From CAVQBP01 sp963782475 (GTDB lineage Bacteria > Bacteroidota > Ignavibacteria > Ignavibacteriales > Ignavibacteriaceae): a stretch of 64,000 nt of DNA. Position 1 is the stretch's first letter; each line of letters opens with the position of its first letter. The DNA is taken from NCBI GenBank assembly GCA_963782475.1, contig CAWAJW010000008.1:248001-312000 (forward strand), given 5' to 3'. Shown here one piece after another: positions 26,719-36,499 of this stretch. The notes beneath the pieces were generated by a model, which made no database searches, had not been told where the DNA came from, and saw only the letters and a program-made list of their open reading frames with translations. A program made the position numbers and the translations under genes.

Positions 26719-28623
26719 TTACTTTAGCAGTAAAAGCTTTTTTGTTGCCGAATAGCTGCCTGCTTTCAATTGATAGAAGTACACACCGCTCGGCAGATTC
26801 CCTGCATTCCATGTTACCTCATAGGTGCCTGCCGGTTTTTCTTCGTTAATAAGTGTTGCTACTTCTTTACCAAGAACATCATAAATTTTGAGAGTAACAA
26901 ATGACGAATGACCAATGACAAATGTCAAAGTTGTGCTTGGATTAAATGGATTGGGATAATTCTGAGATAATTTAAAATCAAGTGGAATTGGGACATTATC
27001 TTTAACACCTGTGACTATTAAATTTACTGAATCAGTCCAATACACATATTCTCCCACTGTTATTTCTGCTCTAAGATTAAAATAACCTGGGAAAAGTGAA
27101 TCAATACAAGTAACAGAACTTGAACCATCACTTTTTGCAGTTGTACCAGGGGCAATGTCTGGGTAAGAAAAATAAACTACATTTTTTGAAGCAACCCATG
27201 GATCATTTAAATGAAGTGTTATTTTAGCTCCCTTTATCGTGAGACTTGAGCCATAACTTCTTAAAGATGGTCTTATATAATAAAAATCTTTGCCCACCTT
27301 GTTATATGAAACGCTATCTAATTTTAGCGGTCCGGCTGTTGTAAATCGGCATCTGTCTGGTGTCTTATAATATTTATTTGTTTGGTTATCAATTGTACTA
27401 ACACATAATGTAAAAAAATCTTCTGTTAATCTTGGGAGAATATGTGTTCCATACAGTCCATCATTCGACAGTGAGTCTTTGTGCAATCCATCATCAAAGA
27501 GTATAAGTGAATCTATTTGCGTACTATCTGAATTTGCATAAATAAGATGAGCTGTAAACTGATGATTATCGGGATTTGAAAATCTTGTATTTAAAAAAAC
27601 AGAATCTATATTTGGCCGTGCATAAATTTTATCAGTAAATGGTTGTTTTGCAAATATAACCTTGGGTGTAAATTCAAAGATTCCCGATGAACCATAATTG
27701 GGATGTGTTGTTTGTGCACCACCGTAAACATATATTTTGCCATCAATTACCGTACATGCAAGCACAGCAAGTTTAGAAGGCAAAGGTGAATCTGTTCTCC
27801 ATTCATCACTTATAGGATTATAAACTTCAACCTTATCATATATAGGTCCATCTCCGCTACTATACCAACCACCAATTACATAAATAATACTATCTAATAT
27901 ACAAGAAGTAAGACAATACCTAGGTGTGGGCATATAATTATAACTAGTAGTCCAGGAATTTGTTTGGGGATCATAAATCTCAATTGAAGCATATGGACCA
28001 CCCAAAGAGGTACCTCCGAAAACATATATCTTACCATTTGCAGCGGTGGCTGAACAGCCCCATCTTTTTGTAGGCATATCTGCTAATTGTGTCCAGGTAT
28101 CATTTTCCGTATCATAGACTTCAATTTTATTTAATCCTTCCCAATCTAAATTACTTAATGGACCACGAATTCCTCCTATTACGAAAATTTTATCATTAAT
28201 GGCTGCACATGCCGCGAGTCCTCTATCGGTAGGCATAGTTGTTTTAGATGTCCATTCACAGGTATTTGGATCAAACATTTCCATTGTGGCAATAGTTTTA
28301 ACTCCATCATTTCCACCAACGATATATAATTTACCATCGACTACACAACTATTATGTGCACCTCTTATATTATGATTCATTTGTAACCAATCACCTAATG
28401 ATCGATCATACACAAGGGAATGTGTTATATAAGCACTCCCCTCATCAATGGCTCCTCCAACAACATATATCTTCCCATTAATCTCATCTACAGTATGCCC
28501 ATACCTTCTTTCAGGCATATCACCATATTTTGTCCAGGCTCCGCTTTGAGCAAGCGCACTAAAAGAAAATAAAATTAAGGGGACTAGAATTATAAAATAT
28601 TTCCTAAAATCTAAATTTTTCAT
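26719..28623 (-). CDS. Kelch-repeat protein with T9SS sorting domain
   Basis: The 634-residue protein has a signal peptide (YFIILVPLILFSFSALAQ) and five to six kelch motifs between about 45 and 330, each with the form RYGHTVDEINGKIYVVGGA / CSATAANGKIYVFGG and a following W. These form a beta-propeller. After a beta-sandwich part it ends in a T9SS type A sorting domain, LSQNYPNPFNPSTTLTF...IYDVLGKEVATLINEEKPAG...GVYFYQLKAGSYSATKKLLLL. It is therefore exported and surface-attached or released. AAAGGAGG precedes ATG 28623. The sorting domain contains VIGHSSF, encoded by an odd CATTNGTCATT-type repeat. The ligand is unknown. Confidence 0.92.
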   Translation of the reverse strand: MKNLDFRKYFIILVPLILFSFSALAQSGAWTKYGDMPERRYGHTVDEINGKIYVVGGAIDEGSAYITHSLVYDRSLGDWLQMNHNIRGAHNSCVVDGKLYIVGGNDGVKTIATMEMFDPNTCEWTSKTTMPTDRGLAACAAINDKIFVIGGIRGPLSNLDWEGLNKIEVYDTENDTWTQLADMPTKRWGCSATAANGKIYVFGGTSLGGPYASIEIYDPQTNSWTTSYNYMPTPRYCLTSCILDSIIYVIGGWYSSGDGPIYDKVEVYNPISDEWRTDSPLPSKLAVLACTVIDGKIYVYGGAQTTHPNYGSSGIFEFTPKVIFAKQPFTDKIYARPNIDSVFLNTRFSNPDNHQFTAHLIYANSDSTQIDSLILFDDGLHKDSLSNDGLYGTHILPRLTEDFFTLCVSTIDNQTNKYYKTPDRCRFTTAGPLKLDSVSYNKVGKDFYYIRPSLRSYGSSLTIKGAKITLHLNDPWVASKNVVYFSYPDIAPGTTAKSDGSSSVTCIDSLFPGYFNLRAEITVGEYVYWTDSVNLIVTGVKDNVPIPLDFKLSQNYPNPFNPSTTLTFVIGHSSFVTLKIYDVLGKEVATLINEEKPAGTYEVTWNAGNLPSGVYFYQLKAGSYSATKKLLLLK

Positions 28624-28780
28624 TTTGACCTCCTTTGTTGAAAAATTTTTTATTAAAAATATTTTTGTTTTCTTGTTATAACCTTACTCTAATCTGACGT
28701 TGTTCCAAAAGGAATTTTCAAATTAAAAATCTGCGGAAATCCGTTTAAATCTGAGTCAGTGTGCTATTTCTTATAAATAA

Positions 28781-29175
28781 TTACTTTTTGGACAGCCCCG
28801 TTGGGAAGAGGTCACTGACACCGCAAACCCGAAGATTCATCCGCTTTGTTGATAAATAGTCTTCAGCCGGAAGCTGATAGATATAAGTACCCTCCGAAAG
28901 ATTCCGGCGTTCGCCGGAATGACAGATAGAAGTGTCAAACCCAACTTCGTAAGTGCCTGCTTCCTTGTCTTCATCCAGAAGTGTTTCTATCATTTTACCT
29001 TTGGATTGAAAACTTGCAATTTCACCTTCCCTTTATAGGCCACACAAAATTTTATAGTTGTTTTATCACTAAAAGGATTTGGATAATTCTGACACAAATA
29101 AAATTCCGATGGCTCTAAATTGTTTGTACTTATATTTTGATACGAACTCATTATAAAGACTTTCAAACATTTCAA
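28781..29175 (-). pseudogene. Remnant of a T9SS-tagged protein (sorting domain only)
   Basis: Only a C-terminal sorting domain remains: FYLCQNYPNPFSDKTTIKF, then a frame change near 28998 (here one A is missing, reading FNPK-GKMIETLL), then EAGTYEVGF and GTYIYQLPAEDYLSTKRM. There is no signal peptide or domain upstream of it. A dispersed palindrome sits inside the coding frame (28901-28920) and contributes the residues HSGERRNL. The missing N-terminus and poor start make a working gene unlikely. Confidence 0.7.
28901..28920. repeat. ATTCCGG-type palindrome inside a sorting-domain remnant
   Basis: A perfect 20-bp hairpin, ATTCCGGCG-TT-CGCCGGAAT, is flanked by AAG and GACAG. The same framework (ATTCCGG...CCGGAATGAC) occurs at 31480-31503 inside a kinase gene. 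Such elements are widely dispersed in bacterial genomes; here it is read in frame. Confidence 0.75.
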
Positions 29176-29237
29176 AGGACAAGACTCGCGCCTTTAAGTG
29201 TCATTCAATTCATTCATACAATAATGATTGATTGGAT

Positions 29238-29316
29238 GAATGGTTGAATGATTTTAAATAACTAAATCGAATAACTATTCTTTGAAAGAGTTCTTCGGAT
29301 AGTCATTCAACCATTC
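29238..29316. repeat. Long inverted repeat, 14-bp arms
   Basis: GAATGGTTGAATGA (29238-29251) is matched exactly by its reverse complement at 29303-29316, with a 51-base loop. Flanks are made of short ATTCA/TGATT repeats. It lies between the sorting-domain remnant and the lipoprotein gene stop. It may be a repeat element or part of a terminator. Confidence 0.55.
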
Positions 29317-29348
29317 AACTATGAGTTCTACTCTTGCACTCATGCATT

Positions 29349-29966
29349 TCAACGATAGCAAAATAGGGATTTAATATAACCGTGATACTCACCATGCCAC
29401 CAGGTTAAATCTAAAGGTGCTGTAATCATAACATCAGCATCGCAATATAATCCGGTTAAAGCACCCCCTTTTCCATAACCAAATTCCTTTAGAGGTAAAA
29501 TCCAGCCTGGTCCGCCTTCCCATGCTGTTGGACTGATAGTGGCTTTTCCATGCCAGATAAGGTTCCAGTGTCCACCTCGTGCCTCTGGTGCTTTAGGTGT
29601 AAGTTTCAACGTTCCCCACCATTGTCCCACTCCGGCGGCACCATCTATAATAGCATTAAGTTCGAGATCTCCTTCCCCGCTGAAAAGATCAGTACCGTTC
29701 CCCTTAAATGAAACACTGACTAATACTCTGTTATGCATACCTCTAAGTATTGTTTTACCTTTAATTACTTTAGTAGTGCCAGGATTTGTAATCTCTTGCG
29801 GATCACCCGGACCGGAAAATTCTCTGACGATCTTTTTTTCCAGGGAACCTGGTTGATTTATGGTTTGATCGTCAGGTGCAATGGGAGACTGAGATTTATC
29901 AGAACAGCCAATTAACAGGAGTCCCCCGAAAGCAAATAGAGCAAGAACACATTTAATTGATTTCAT
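29349..29966 (-). CDS. Lipoprotein of unknown function
   Basis: The 205-residue protein has a lipoprotein signal peptide ending LLLIGC (Cys21), then SDKSQSPIAP. AAAGGAGG lies before ATG 29966. The mature part is Gly/Trp-rich with beta-sheet character (LWSGEG-type strands, GVGQWWGTLKLTP, GGHWNLIWHGKATIS, WWHGEYHGYIKSL), resembling small ligand-binding sandwiches. No family was recognised. It is probably lipid-anchored to the outer membrane. Confidence 0.65.
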   Translation of the reverse strand: MKSIKCVLALFAFGGLLLIGCSDKSQSPIAPDDQTINQPGSLEKKIVREFSGPGDPQEITNPGTTKVIKGKTILRGMHNRVLVSVSFKGNGTDLFSGEGDLELNAIIDGAAGVGQWWGTLKLTPKAPEARGGHWNLIWHGKATISPTAWEGGPGWILPLKEFGYGKGGALTGLYCDADVMITAPLDLTWWHGEYHGYIKSLFCYR

Positions 29967-30148
29967 ACAAACCTCCTTTTAGTGATTTGTGTTACCTTCC
30001 CCAAAACTCTCGGATGAATAAACAGGGAAGTCCATTATGAGAGTTAGGAAGGATGATTTTTTGATGGTGATATAGTATGTTTTTAAGGAAGATTTATCTA
30101 CCAATTTTGCGTAAATAAATATCAATTTTGCATACCGGCGGAAATAGA

Positions 30149-30232
30149 ACACGGATTTGACGGATCAGACTGATTTTCACGGATAATAATTTATATCCGT
30201 TTATATCCGTTGCATCCGTTTTCTATCCACGG
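30149..30232. repeat. ACGGAT/ATCCGT repeat element
   Basis: Three ACGGAT-type sites on the left (30151, 30160, 30179) are answered by three ATCCGT sites on the right (30195, 30205, 30214), so the stretch can fold back on itself. Similar short phrases occur near 28733-28760. It fills the gap between the lipoprotein start and the response regulator stop. Confidence 0.5.
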
Positions 30233-30240
30233 AGAATTAT

Positions 30241-31056
30241 TTATTCCGGTTTTCTGATATATTGTGATGGGTTTATTCCAAATTGTTTTTTAAAGCATTC
30301 TGCAAAATATGAAGGATTGTTAAAGCCCACTTCAAGTGCAATTTCAGATATATTTCCAAATTTACTTTCAATTAATTTTGCTGCTTTATTCAATCTCATT
30401 CTTTTTATTAGATCATTCGGTGATTCACCAATTAATGCTTCAATCTTTTTAAGAAGTAATGAACGGCTTACAGCCATTTTTTCAGCCAGTACTTCCACTC
30501 CAAATGATGTATCCGAAAGATGTTCATTAATAACTATAACTGCTTTCTGTAAAAATTTCTGATCAACAGGAGTGATATTCTTTTCTTCTATTTCAAATAA
30601 TCCGTGCTTTCTGAAATGTTCATGAATCCTTTTTCTTTGTTCGATCAGATTTTTTATTCTTGCCTTAAGTTCTTCTGTATCGAACGGTTTCATGATGTAA
30701 TCATCAGCGCCTGTTTCAAATCCTTCTATCTTATCCTGGCTTGATGCTTTTGCAGTTAAAAGTATAATCGGTATGTGACTTGTCCTTTCATCTGTTTTCA
30801 ATTTGCTGCAAAGTTTAAAACCATCCATCTTCGGCATCATTACATCACTTACCACCAAATCAGGCATTTCATCTATAGATTTTTTCAATCCATCTTCTCC
30901 GTCAACGGCTTCAATAATTTTATAATCCTTATCTAAATTACTTCTAATGTAGTTTCTGACATCGGAATTATCTTCTACAATCAATAGGGAGGGTTTATCT
31001 AGTTTCGTTTGTATAAATCTGATATCTGGTTTTGTTGTCTTTGTATTCTCTACAGA
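30241..31056 (-). CDS. Response regulator with AraC-type DNA-binding domain (probably the C-terminus of a hybrid sensor)
   Basis: A receiver domain (LLIVEDNSDVRNYI, phospho-acceptor Asp in VVSDVMMPKMDG, LTAKAS, Lys in YIMKPFDTEEL) is joined to an AraC-type double helix-turn-helix (MAVSRSLLLKKIEALIGESPN, then VGFNNPSYFAECFKKQFG). The frame is open from 31056 but has no ATG. The only start is TTG 30984, which would remove the first strand of the receiver. It sits directly behind the histidine kinase in the same direction, as in one-protein hybrid two-component systems of Bacteroidota. A TAA in place of CAA at 31057-31059 plus a one-base shift would rejoin them. Phosphorylation would alter transcription of unknown targets. 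Confidence 0.75.
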   Translation of the reverse strand, partial: SVENTKTTKPDIRFIQTKLDKPSLLIVEDNSDVRNYIRSNLDKDYKIIEAVDGEDGLKKSIDEMPDLVVSDVMMPKMDGFKLCSKLKTDERTSHIPIILLTAKASSQDKIEGFETGADDYIMKPFDTEELKARIKNLIEQRKRIHEHFRKHGLFEIEEKNITPVDQKFLQKAVIVINEHLSDTSFGVEVLAEKMAVSRSLLLKKIEALIGESPNDLIKRMRLNKAAKLIESKFGNISEIALEVGFNNPSYFAECFKKQFGINPSQYIRKPE

Positions 31057-31060
31057 TTAA

Positions 31061-33098
31061 TTATCTCTTCAGGAGATTAAAGATTTCTTCACTTTCATTT
31101 TTTTCTGCTTCGCAAATTTCTTCCGGTTTCAAATGATCTTTTCCGAGAGGGATGCTTATTATAAAAGTTGTTCCTTTTCCTTCTTCACTTTCAACTTTAA
31201 TTTTTCCTTTATGCAGTTCAACTAATTCTTTTGTTAATGAAAGCCCGATCCCGGTTCCTTCCTGATCTCTTGTAACACTTCCGTCAACCTGGTAAAAACG
31301 ATCAAATATTTTAGGAATCTTTTCTTTAGGAATACCGATTCCGGTATCACGAATGGAGATTTCAACAAAACTATTTCCTTGAAAGTTTCCTTGAGTTAAA
31401 GATTTGTCATTCTGAACTTGATTCTCCAAAAGGAGTCCTTTGGACAGAATCTGATTTTTTGCCATATGTAAATTTTGAGATTCCGGGTCAAGCCCGGAAT
31501 GACTGTAGGGCTTAACCGAAACTTCAACTTCACCGCCTTCCGGGGTAAACTTCAAAGCATTCGAAAGAACATTCGTAATTATTTTTTCTATTTTATCTTT
31601 ATCTATATATACAATTATTTCATCTATACTCAGAATTGAATTTCAGACTAATTCTTTTTCTTTCCGCATAGGAGCAAAATGACTGCAGCAGAGCCTTTAA
31701 TAAAGGAATAATGTTTTGAGGAGAGGTTTGAAGCTTCATATTCCCCGATTCAAGCTTGGAAATATCAAGCAATTGGTTTACGAGCCCAAGCAGTTTGTTT
31801 GCATTCTTATGTACAACTTTTAAATCATTCTTGATCTTTTCATCTTTTATTTTTTCAATTATCTGTTTAACTGGTCCAAGTATTAAAGTGAGAGGAGTCC
31901 TAAATTCATGAGATATATTTGTAAAAAATTGATTTTGAGTGTGCTGAGCTTTCTGCAGTAAACCAATTGTTTCGAATAATTTATCATGTGCTTTTTTTAG
32001 TTCAGCTGTTCGATCATCTACTTTTATCTCAAGATTGTTTTTATAATCTATAATTGTTCTCAATACAAGTGAATCATGAATAGATATATTTATAATGGGA
32101 AGTAAATAATTGAGTAATTCTTCATTTTCAAAAATTTCTACTCCAACTTTGGGATAAATAACCAATTCACCAATCTTTTCATTATCAATAATAATAGATT
32201 TATTTATTGGATTAACATTCTCTTCATCAATTCCGTTAAAAACTTCAGTTTCAAAAATTTCACCTTCAATATCCTTAAATAATTTTATACATGCTGAAGA
32301 AAATCCTGCGTTATTAACTAAAGCTATTGTGATTGTATTTAATGTATTATGAATATCTAAGTTTTGCTTGATTGATTTTGTAATTTCATGCGTAGTTTTA
32401 AGCTGGGCAGTTTGCCTTTGCAAAAGTGTTTTTGATTCTTCTAATTTATTATATTGATTTAATAATTCTTCATGAGAATCAGTTAAATCCCCAAATGCCT
32501 TTCTGATATTAAATAACCATTGCAGCCATCTTTTTAGTTTAAATGTAATCCCTTCCTTTTTCCATGAAATATCTAGAATTGCTCCTTTATAAATCCATAT
32601 TGTATCAATTTTAAATTCTCTGTAACGAAACTGTTTACCTATCTCTAAGAATGTACCTCTTATTACATATACAAACTCCGGAAAAAATTCATGATTCTCA
32701 TCAACATAGTATTTTATCCTGATACGATTATTATAAAGACTTTCGATTTCCCCTTTTATGCAAGATACATTATGCTCTCCTGATTTAATAATTTTATTGC
32801 TAATAATTCTAGGAATTTTATTTAAAGAATAGAACATAAACCCTGATATGACAGACTCTGGATTAAATCCTTTTTTTATATCGAGAGCTCCCATTTCTTC
32901 AAAATCTGAAATAGTAGTGAAAGGTCTTAGATTACCAATGAGTTTACAAAGAACATCCCACTCAATTCTATTATATTTGTTTAATAAATAGTCTAAACTA
33001 TAAGGTATATTTTTAAGAGCTAGTTTTAAGTCTATGTTTTTTCTTTTCACAAACTCAAAAGTAGTAATAAATACATTACAAGAGACTTCTTTATTCAT
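31061..33098 (-). CDS. Sensor histidine kinase with GAF-like domain, one frameshift and a palindrome insert
   Basis: ATG 33098 opens about 190 residues of an unrecognised sensor region with no membrane helix. A coiled coil, a GAF-like domain and a second coiled coil follow, then HisKA (NISHEFRTPLTLILGP, phospho-His near residue 397). The first frame stops at 31620; removing one base near 31626 continues it as DEIIVYIDKDKIEKIITN. The ATPase domain has the N box VLSNALKFTPEGG, G1 RDTGIGIPKEK and G2 GTGIGLSLTKE. About 40 extra residues sit between N box and G1, encoded by palindromic repeats (see separate entry). The kinase probably phosphorylates the adjoining receiver. Whether it still works is uncertain. 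Confidence 0.8.
31405..31503. repeat. Two dispersed palindromes inside the kinase ATPase domain
   Basis: The first element (about 31405-31454) has arms ATTCTG (31409-31414) and CAGAAT (31445-31450) with an inner CTCC-AAAA-GGAG. The second (31480-31500) is ATTCCGGG-TCAAG-CCCGGAAT followed by GAC, related to the palindrome at 28901. Together they are read in frame and encode the strings SHSGLDPESQNL and LLLENQVQNDKS within the histidine kinase. Confidence 0.7.
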
Positions 33099-33550
33099 AT
33101 GAAAATCTAATTTTCATCTACTATTAGAATTATCTGAGCTTTATTCTTAAACCTCTTTTTAAATTTTTTATTACTGGAAAAAAGAGTGGTAAAATTTATG
33201 GATTACTATCACTTGTGATTTAATAGTACCGGTTTTGCAGATCTCACTTATTCTGCTGAAATCAATCTTCTGTATTCTAAAGTTAATAATATTTTCCCCG
33301 ATCATAAAACCCCAGCATATTAATGATCAACAGGAATAAACAATATGTCTTGGAAGGAAAATCTTATATTGTTTGAGGAATGTTCAATACAATTGTAGTT
33401 TTTTTTAAGGTTAAAAATCAATAAAAATGTTGAATGTCTTTAAGTAATGACCGACTCGGGGAAAATGATTTATTTTTTGAAACGGATTCACTCAATAACA
33501 TATTTAAAGAAATTAATAAAAACTTACGTAACTGTAAAGAATAGTAACTA
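33099..33550. other. Intergenic region with a duplicated kinase leader
   Basis: About 33286-33430 matches the leader of the Ser/Thr kinase gene at 35881-36020: the minus-strand start MIGENI, then TATTAATGATCAAC, TACAATTGTAG-TTTTTT, and AAAAATCAATAAAAAT. From the false start (ATG 33305) the frame reads MIGENIINFRI and then loses similarity. This is probably the remaining 5' end of a second, deleted kinase gene. The rest shows nothing recognisable. Confidence 0.6.
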
Positions 33551-35893
33551 TCAGCTTTCCAATCCCATCTTTTTAATTAACATTTTAAAGCGCGGATTAT
33601 CCCGGAGTTTATCAAATATAGGATCAATATTTAAATAAGGCATATTCGGATCATGAGCTTCATATGCTTTTTCGAACCAATCTAGTGCCTTATCATTCAT
33701 ACCTGCTCTTGTGAATAGTGTAGCTATTTGCCAGGGAGTTACAAACTGAGTTTTTGAGCGCTTAATCATCAACTCTGCTATTCTTTGTAAAGCAACCGGA
33801 TAACCTCCCTCTGCATTTCCTTTATTAAGAACATCAATACTTTCCGTATCATTACGTAACCCAAATGATATACGCCATATTTCCAGTGCCTTTTGATACA
33901 TCCGTTTTTGATGATAAGCTGATTTGAGTGTGGATAAAACAATCGGTTCAAACGGAGCTGTCCGCCGGACTTTATCAAGCACTTCAATTGCATCATCATA
34001 GCGCCGGGCATACATTAAATCCATGGCATATAGCGATTGGAATAGTGAATTAAAAGGATCTAATTTTAATGCTACTTCAATCTGGTTCAATGCTCCTTCA
34101 GGACGATTCACAGTAAATAACAGATGGGAGTAATAAGCCCGTGCTTCAGCATAATTTGGATTTATTCTTATCGCCGTTTCAAAGTCTTTTAATGCCTGTG
34201 CCCAATTCCACTCTCGCCACGCTTTAATACAACCTAAAGTATAATGCACTTCGGCAAGCGTGCTGTCCAATTGCAATGCTTTTGATACCGCGTTAGTAAT
34301 CTTATCACTATATGCACCAAACGGTTCATAACCCATTTGAGCATGTGCAGCCAATGCCATAGCAATACCTGCATATCCCAAAGCATACCCTGAATCTATT
34401 TCTACTGCCTGTTCATAATATTTTAGTGCTGACTCAAGAGACTGGGGTGTAAGTTTGTACCAGTAAAAATTTCCTTTCAGATACGCATCATAAGCTTCTG
34501 GATTCACCTGGGGTTTATTAGATAATAACTCCTGTTCATAAGGAGTTAATTTTACCTGAATATGCTTGGCAATATCACTTGCAATTTCACTTTGCAAGGA
34601 CAATACATTCTTAAAATCCCTTTGATACTCCTGTGCCCAAAGATAGTTATTGGAGGAAGCATCAATCAATCTTGCAGATATTTTTATTTCTTCTCCTACT
34701 CTTATTACAGAACCTTCAATGAGATAAGAAATACCTAATTCCTTAGCGATTTCAGATGAACTCTCATCCGAATCTTTATATTTCATAACGGATGATCTTG
34801 AAATTACCCGCAAACCGCCGATCCGTGCCAGACTGGTAATAAGTGCATCAGTTATACCGTCTGTAAACCATTCCTGTCCGACATTAGCTGTAATACTTTT
34901 CAGAGGCAGTAAAGCAATGGAGACCGGTTTAGCTGCTGCAGTCTGGCTCTTCCACAAATAAATGCTTATTGCAATAATTACAATAAGAAATAATGTAAAT
35001 ATTCTATAGGCAATACGCCGCTGTCTTCTGCTGATAGATAAGGATGATGATCTTGTTTTTAAATTACCTGAATTAAATTCAGCTGATAAATTTTTAAGTT
35101 CAGTTAACATCTCTTGTACATTTTGAAATCTCTTGTCCCGGTTCTTTTTTAGAGCTTTGTCAATGATTTGTTCAAATTTAACCGGCACTTGTTTTCGGAC
35201 TTTGGTTATGAATTCAGGTTCTTCATTCATAATTGAATACATGATTGCCTGTTCATATTCTCCTTTGAACGGCGGTAAACCGCTCAGCATTTCATACAAT
35301 AAAATTCCAAGCGACCAGATGTCTGTTCTGTTGTCTATTTCACTTCCGTGTAACTGTTCAGGACTCATGTAGGAAACAGTTCCTAAGGTTAAGCCTGTTT
35401 TTGTAAGCTTAGTATGAACACCGGCTAATTTAGCTAGTCCGAAATCAAGGATTTTTACTGTTCCATCCGAAGTAATAAATATATTTGCGGGTTTGATATC
35501 CCTGTGAATAATTCCTTTTTCATGAGCTTTAGATAAACCGTTTGCAATCTGAATAGCGATATCCAGAGCCTCTTCCAGCTTCATCGATCCGCGGGATATT
35601 TTTTCTTTTAATGATTCACCTTCGTAACAATCCATTATAATGAAGAGTTGTCCCTCTTCTGTTTCTTCTATGTCATGAATGGTACAAATATTGGTATGCT
35701 GAAGAGCAGATGCTGATTGAGCTTCGTGAATAAACCTTCGTTTGGCTTCCTCATCTTTGGATAGTTCATGCGGTAGAAATTTAAGAGCTACTTTCCGTTT
35801 TAGCTTTATATCTTCAGCTCCATAAATGATGCCCATTCCGCCTTCGCCGAGCTTTTCTAAAATCCTGTAATGAGAAATATTTTCCCCGATCAT
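33551..35893 (-). CDS. Membrane Ser/Thr protein kinase with TolB-like and TPR domains
   Basis: The 780-residue protein has an N-terminal eukaryotic-type kinase: GEGGMGIIY loop, Lys38 (VALK), HRDIKPAN with Asp132, DFG at 150-152, and SYMSPEQ. A single membrane helix lies near 305-325 (IFTLFLIVIIAISIYLW). Outside it comes a segment of the type seen in CadC/adenylate-cyclase-linked regulators (FTDGITDALITSLARIGGLRVISRSSV...YLIEGSV), then TPR units to the end. This architecture suggests a receptor kinase whose periplasmic TPRs sense a partner. Substrates are unknown. Its leader is duplicated at 33.3 kb. Confidence 0.92.
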   Translation of the reverse strand: MIGENISHYRILEKLGEGGMGIIYGAEDIKLKRKVALKFLPHELSKDEEAKRRFIHEAQSASALQHTNICTIHDIEETEEGQLFIIMDCYEGESLKEKISRGSMKLEEALDIAIQIANGLSKAHEKGIIHRDIKPANIFITSDGTVKILDFGLAKLAGVHTKLTKTGLTLGTVSYMSPEQLHGSEIDNRTDIWSLGILLYEMLSGLPPFKGEYEQAIMYSIMNEEPEFITKVRKQVPVKFEQIIDKALKKNRDKRFQNVQEMLTELKNLSAEFNSGNLKTRSSSLSISRRQRRIAYRIFTLFLIVIIAISIYLWKSQTAAAKPVSIALLPLKSITANVGQEWFTDGITDALITSLARIGGLRVISRSSVMKYKDSDESSSEIAKELGISYLIEGSVIRVGEEIKISARLIDASSNNYLWAQEYQRDFKNVLSLQSEIASDIAKHIQVKLTPYEQELLSNKPQVNPEAYDAYLKGNFYWYKLTPQSLESALKYYEQAVEIDSGYALGYAGIAMALAAHAQMGYEPFGAYSDKITNAVSKALQLDSTLAEVHYTLGCIKAWREWNWAQALKDFETAIRINPNYAEARAYYSHLLFTVNRPEGALNQIEVALKLDPFNSLFQSLYAMDLMYARRYDDAIEVLDKVRRTAPFEPIVLSTLKSAYHQKRMYQKALEIWRISFGLRNDTESIDVLNKGNAEGGYPVALQRIAELMIKRSKTQFVTPWQIATLFTRAGMNDKALDWFEKAYEAHDPNMPYLNIDPIFDKLRDNPRFKMLIKKMGLES

Positions 35894-36499
35894 AAAGCCC
35901 CCGGAATATTAATGATCAACCGGATTAAAACAATATATATAGGATGGAATAATTTTACATTGTTTTAGGAATGATATATGTAATTGTAGTTTTTTTCGGA
36001 TTAAAAATCAATAAAAATATTATTAGTTAGATTATAATTGAAGTATTGAAACAGATTCAAAAAACGGCTTCAGGCCGCACCTGTAGGTGGACAAGCTGGC
36101 AATTACAGCTCAACGAAGAGACTTCCGCTTTTAAAATAATTATCAATATTTACGATATTTAAGAATTGTATTTCTCTTTATTGTGGTCAATTAATCCTCA
36201 GGATATAATAAGAAATATCATGATGCGGATTGATTTTTCAGCGATATCTGTAACGGAGATTCAATAAAACCTGCAAACAATTGGAATAAGAGGTAAAAGA
36301 AGATGCACTTATAATTATCTTAAATTATCTCCTCATTTATTCGTTTGGCTATTTATCGACAAAAATATTTTTAGTAAGTTATAAATACTTAATCAGAATT
36401 ATTCACATTTAACTCAATGCTTTTATTAAGGCAAAACGGAAGATTTGAATCGGGGAAAAAAATCACCTCCCGTTCAAGAATCTAAAGCCGGTTTTATCC
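35894..36499. other. Intergenic region between kinase and sigma factor genes
   Basis: The first 120 bp are the kinase leader, which is duplicated at 33306-33430. Near 36070-36125 a richer-GC piece contains the palindrome ACCTGTAGGT and looks like a decayed repeat. The rest is AT-rich; the last part should carry the sigma factor promoter. No gene is seen. Confidence 0.5.
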
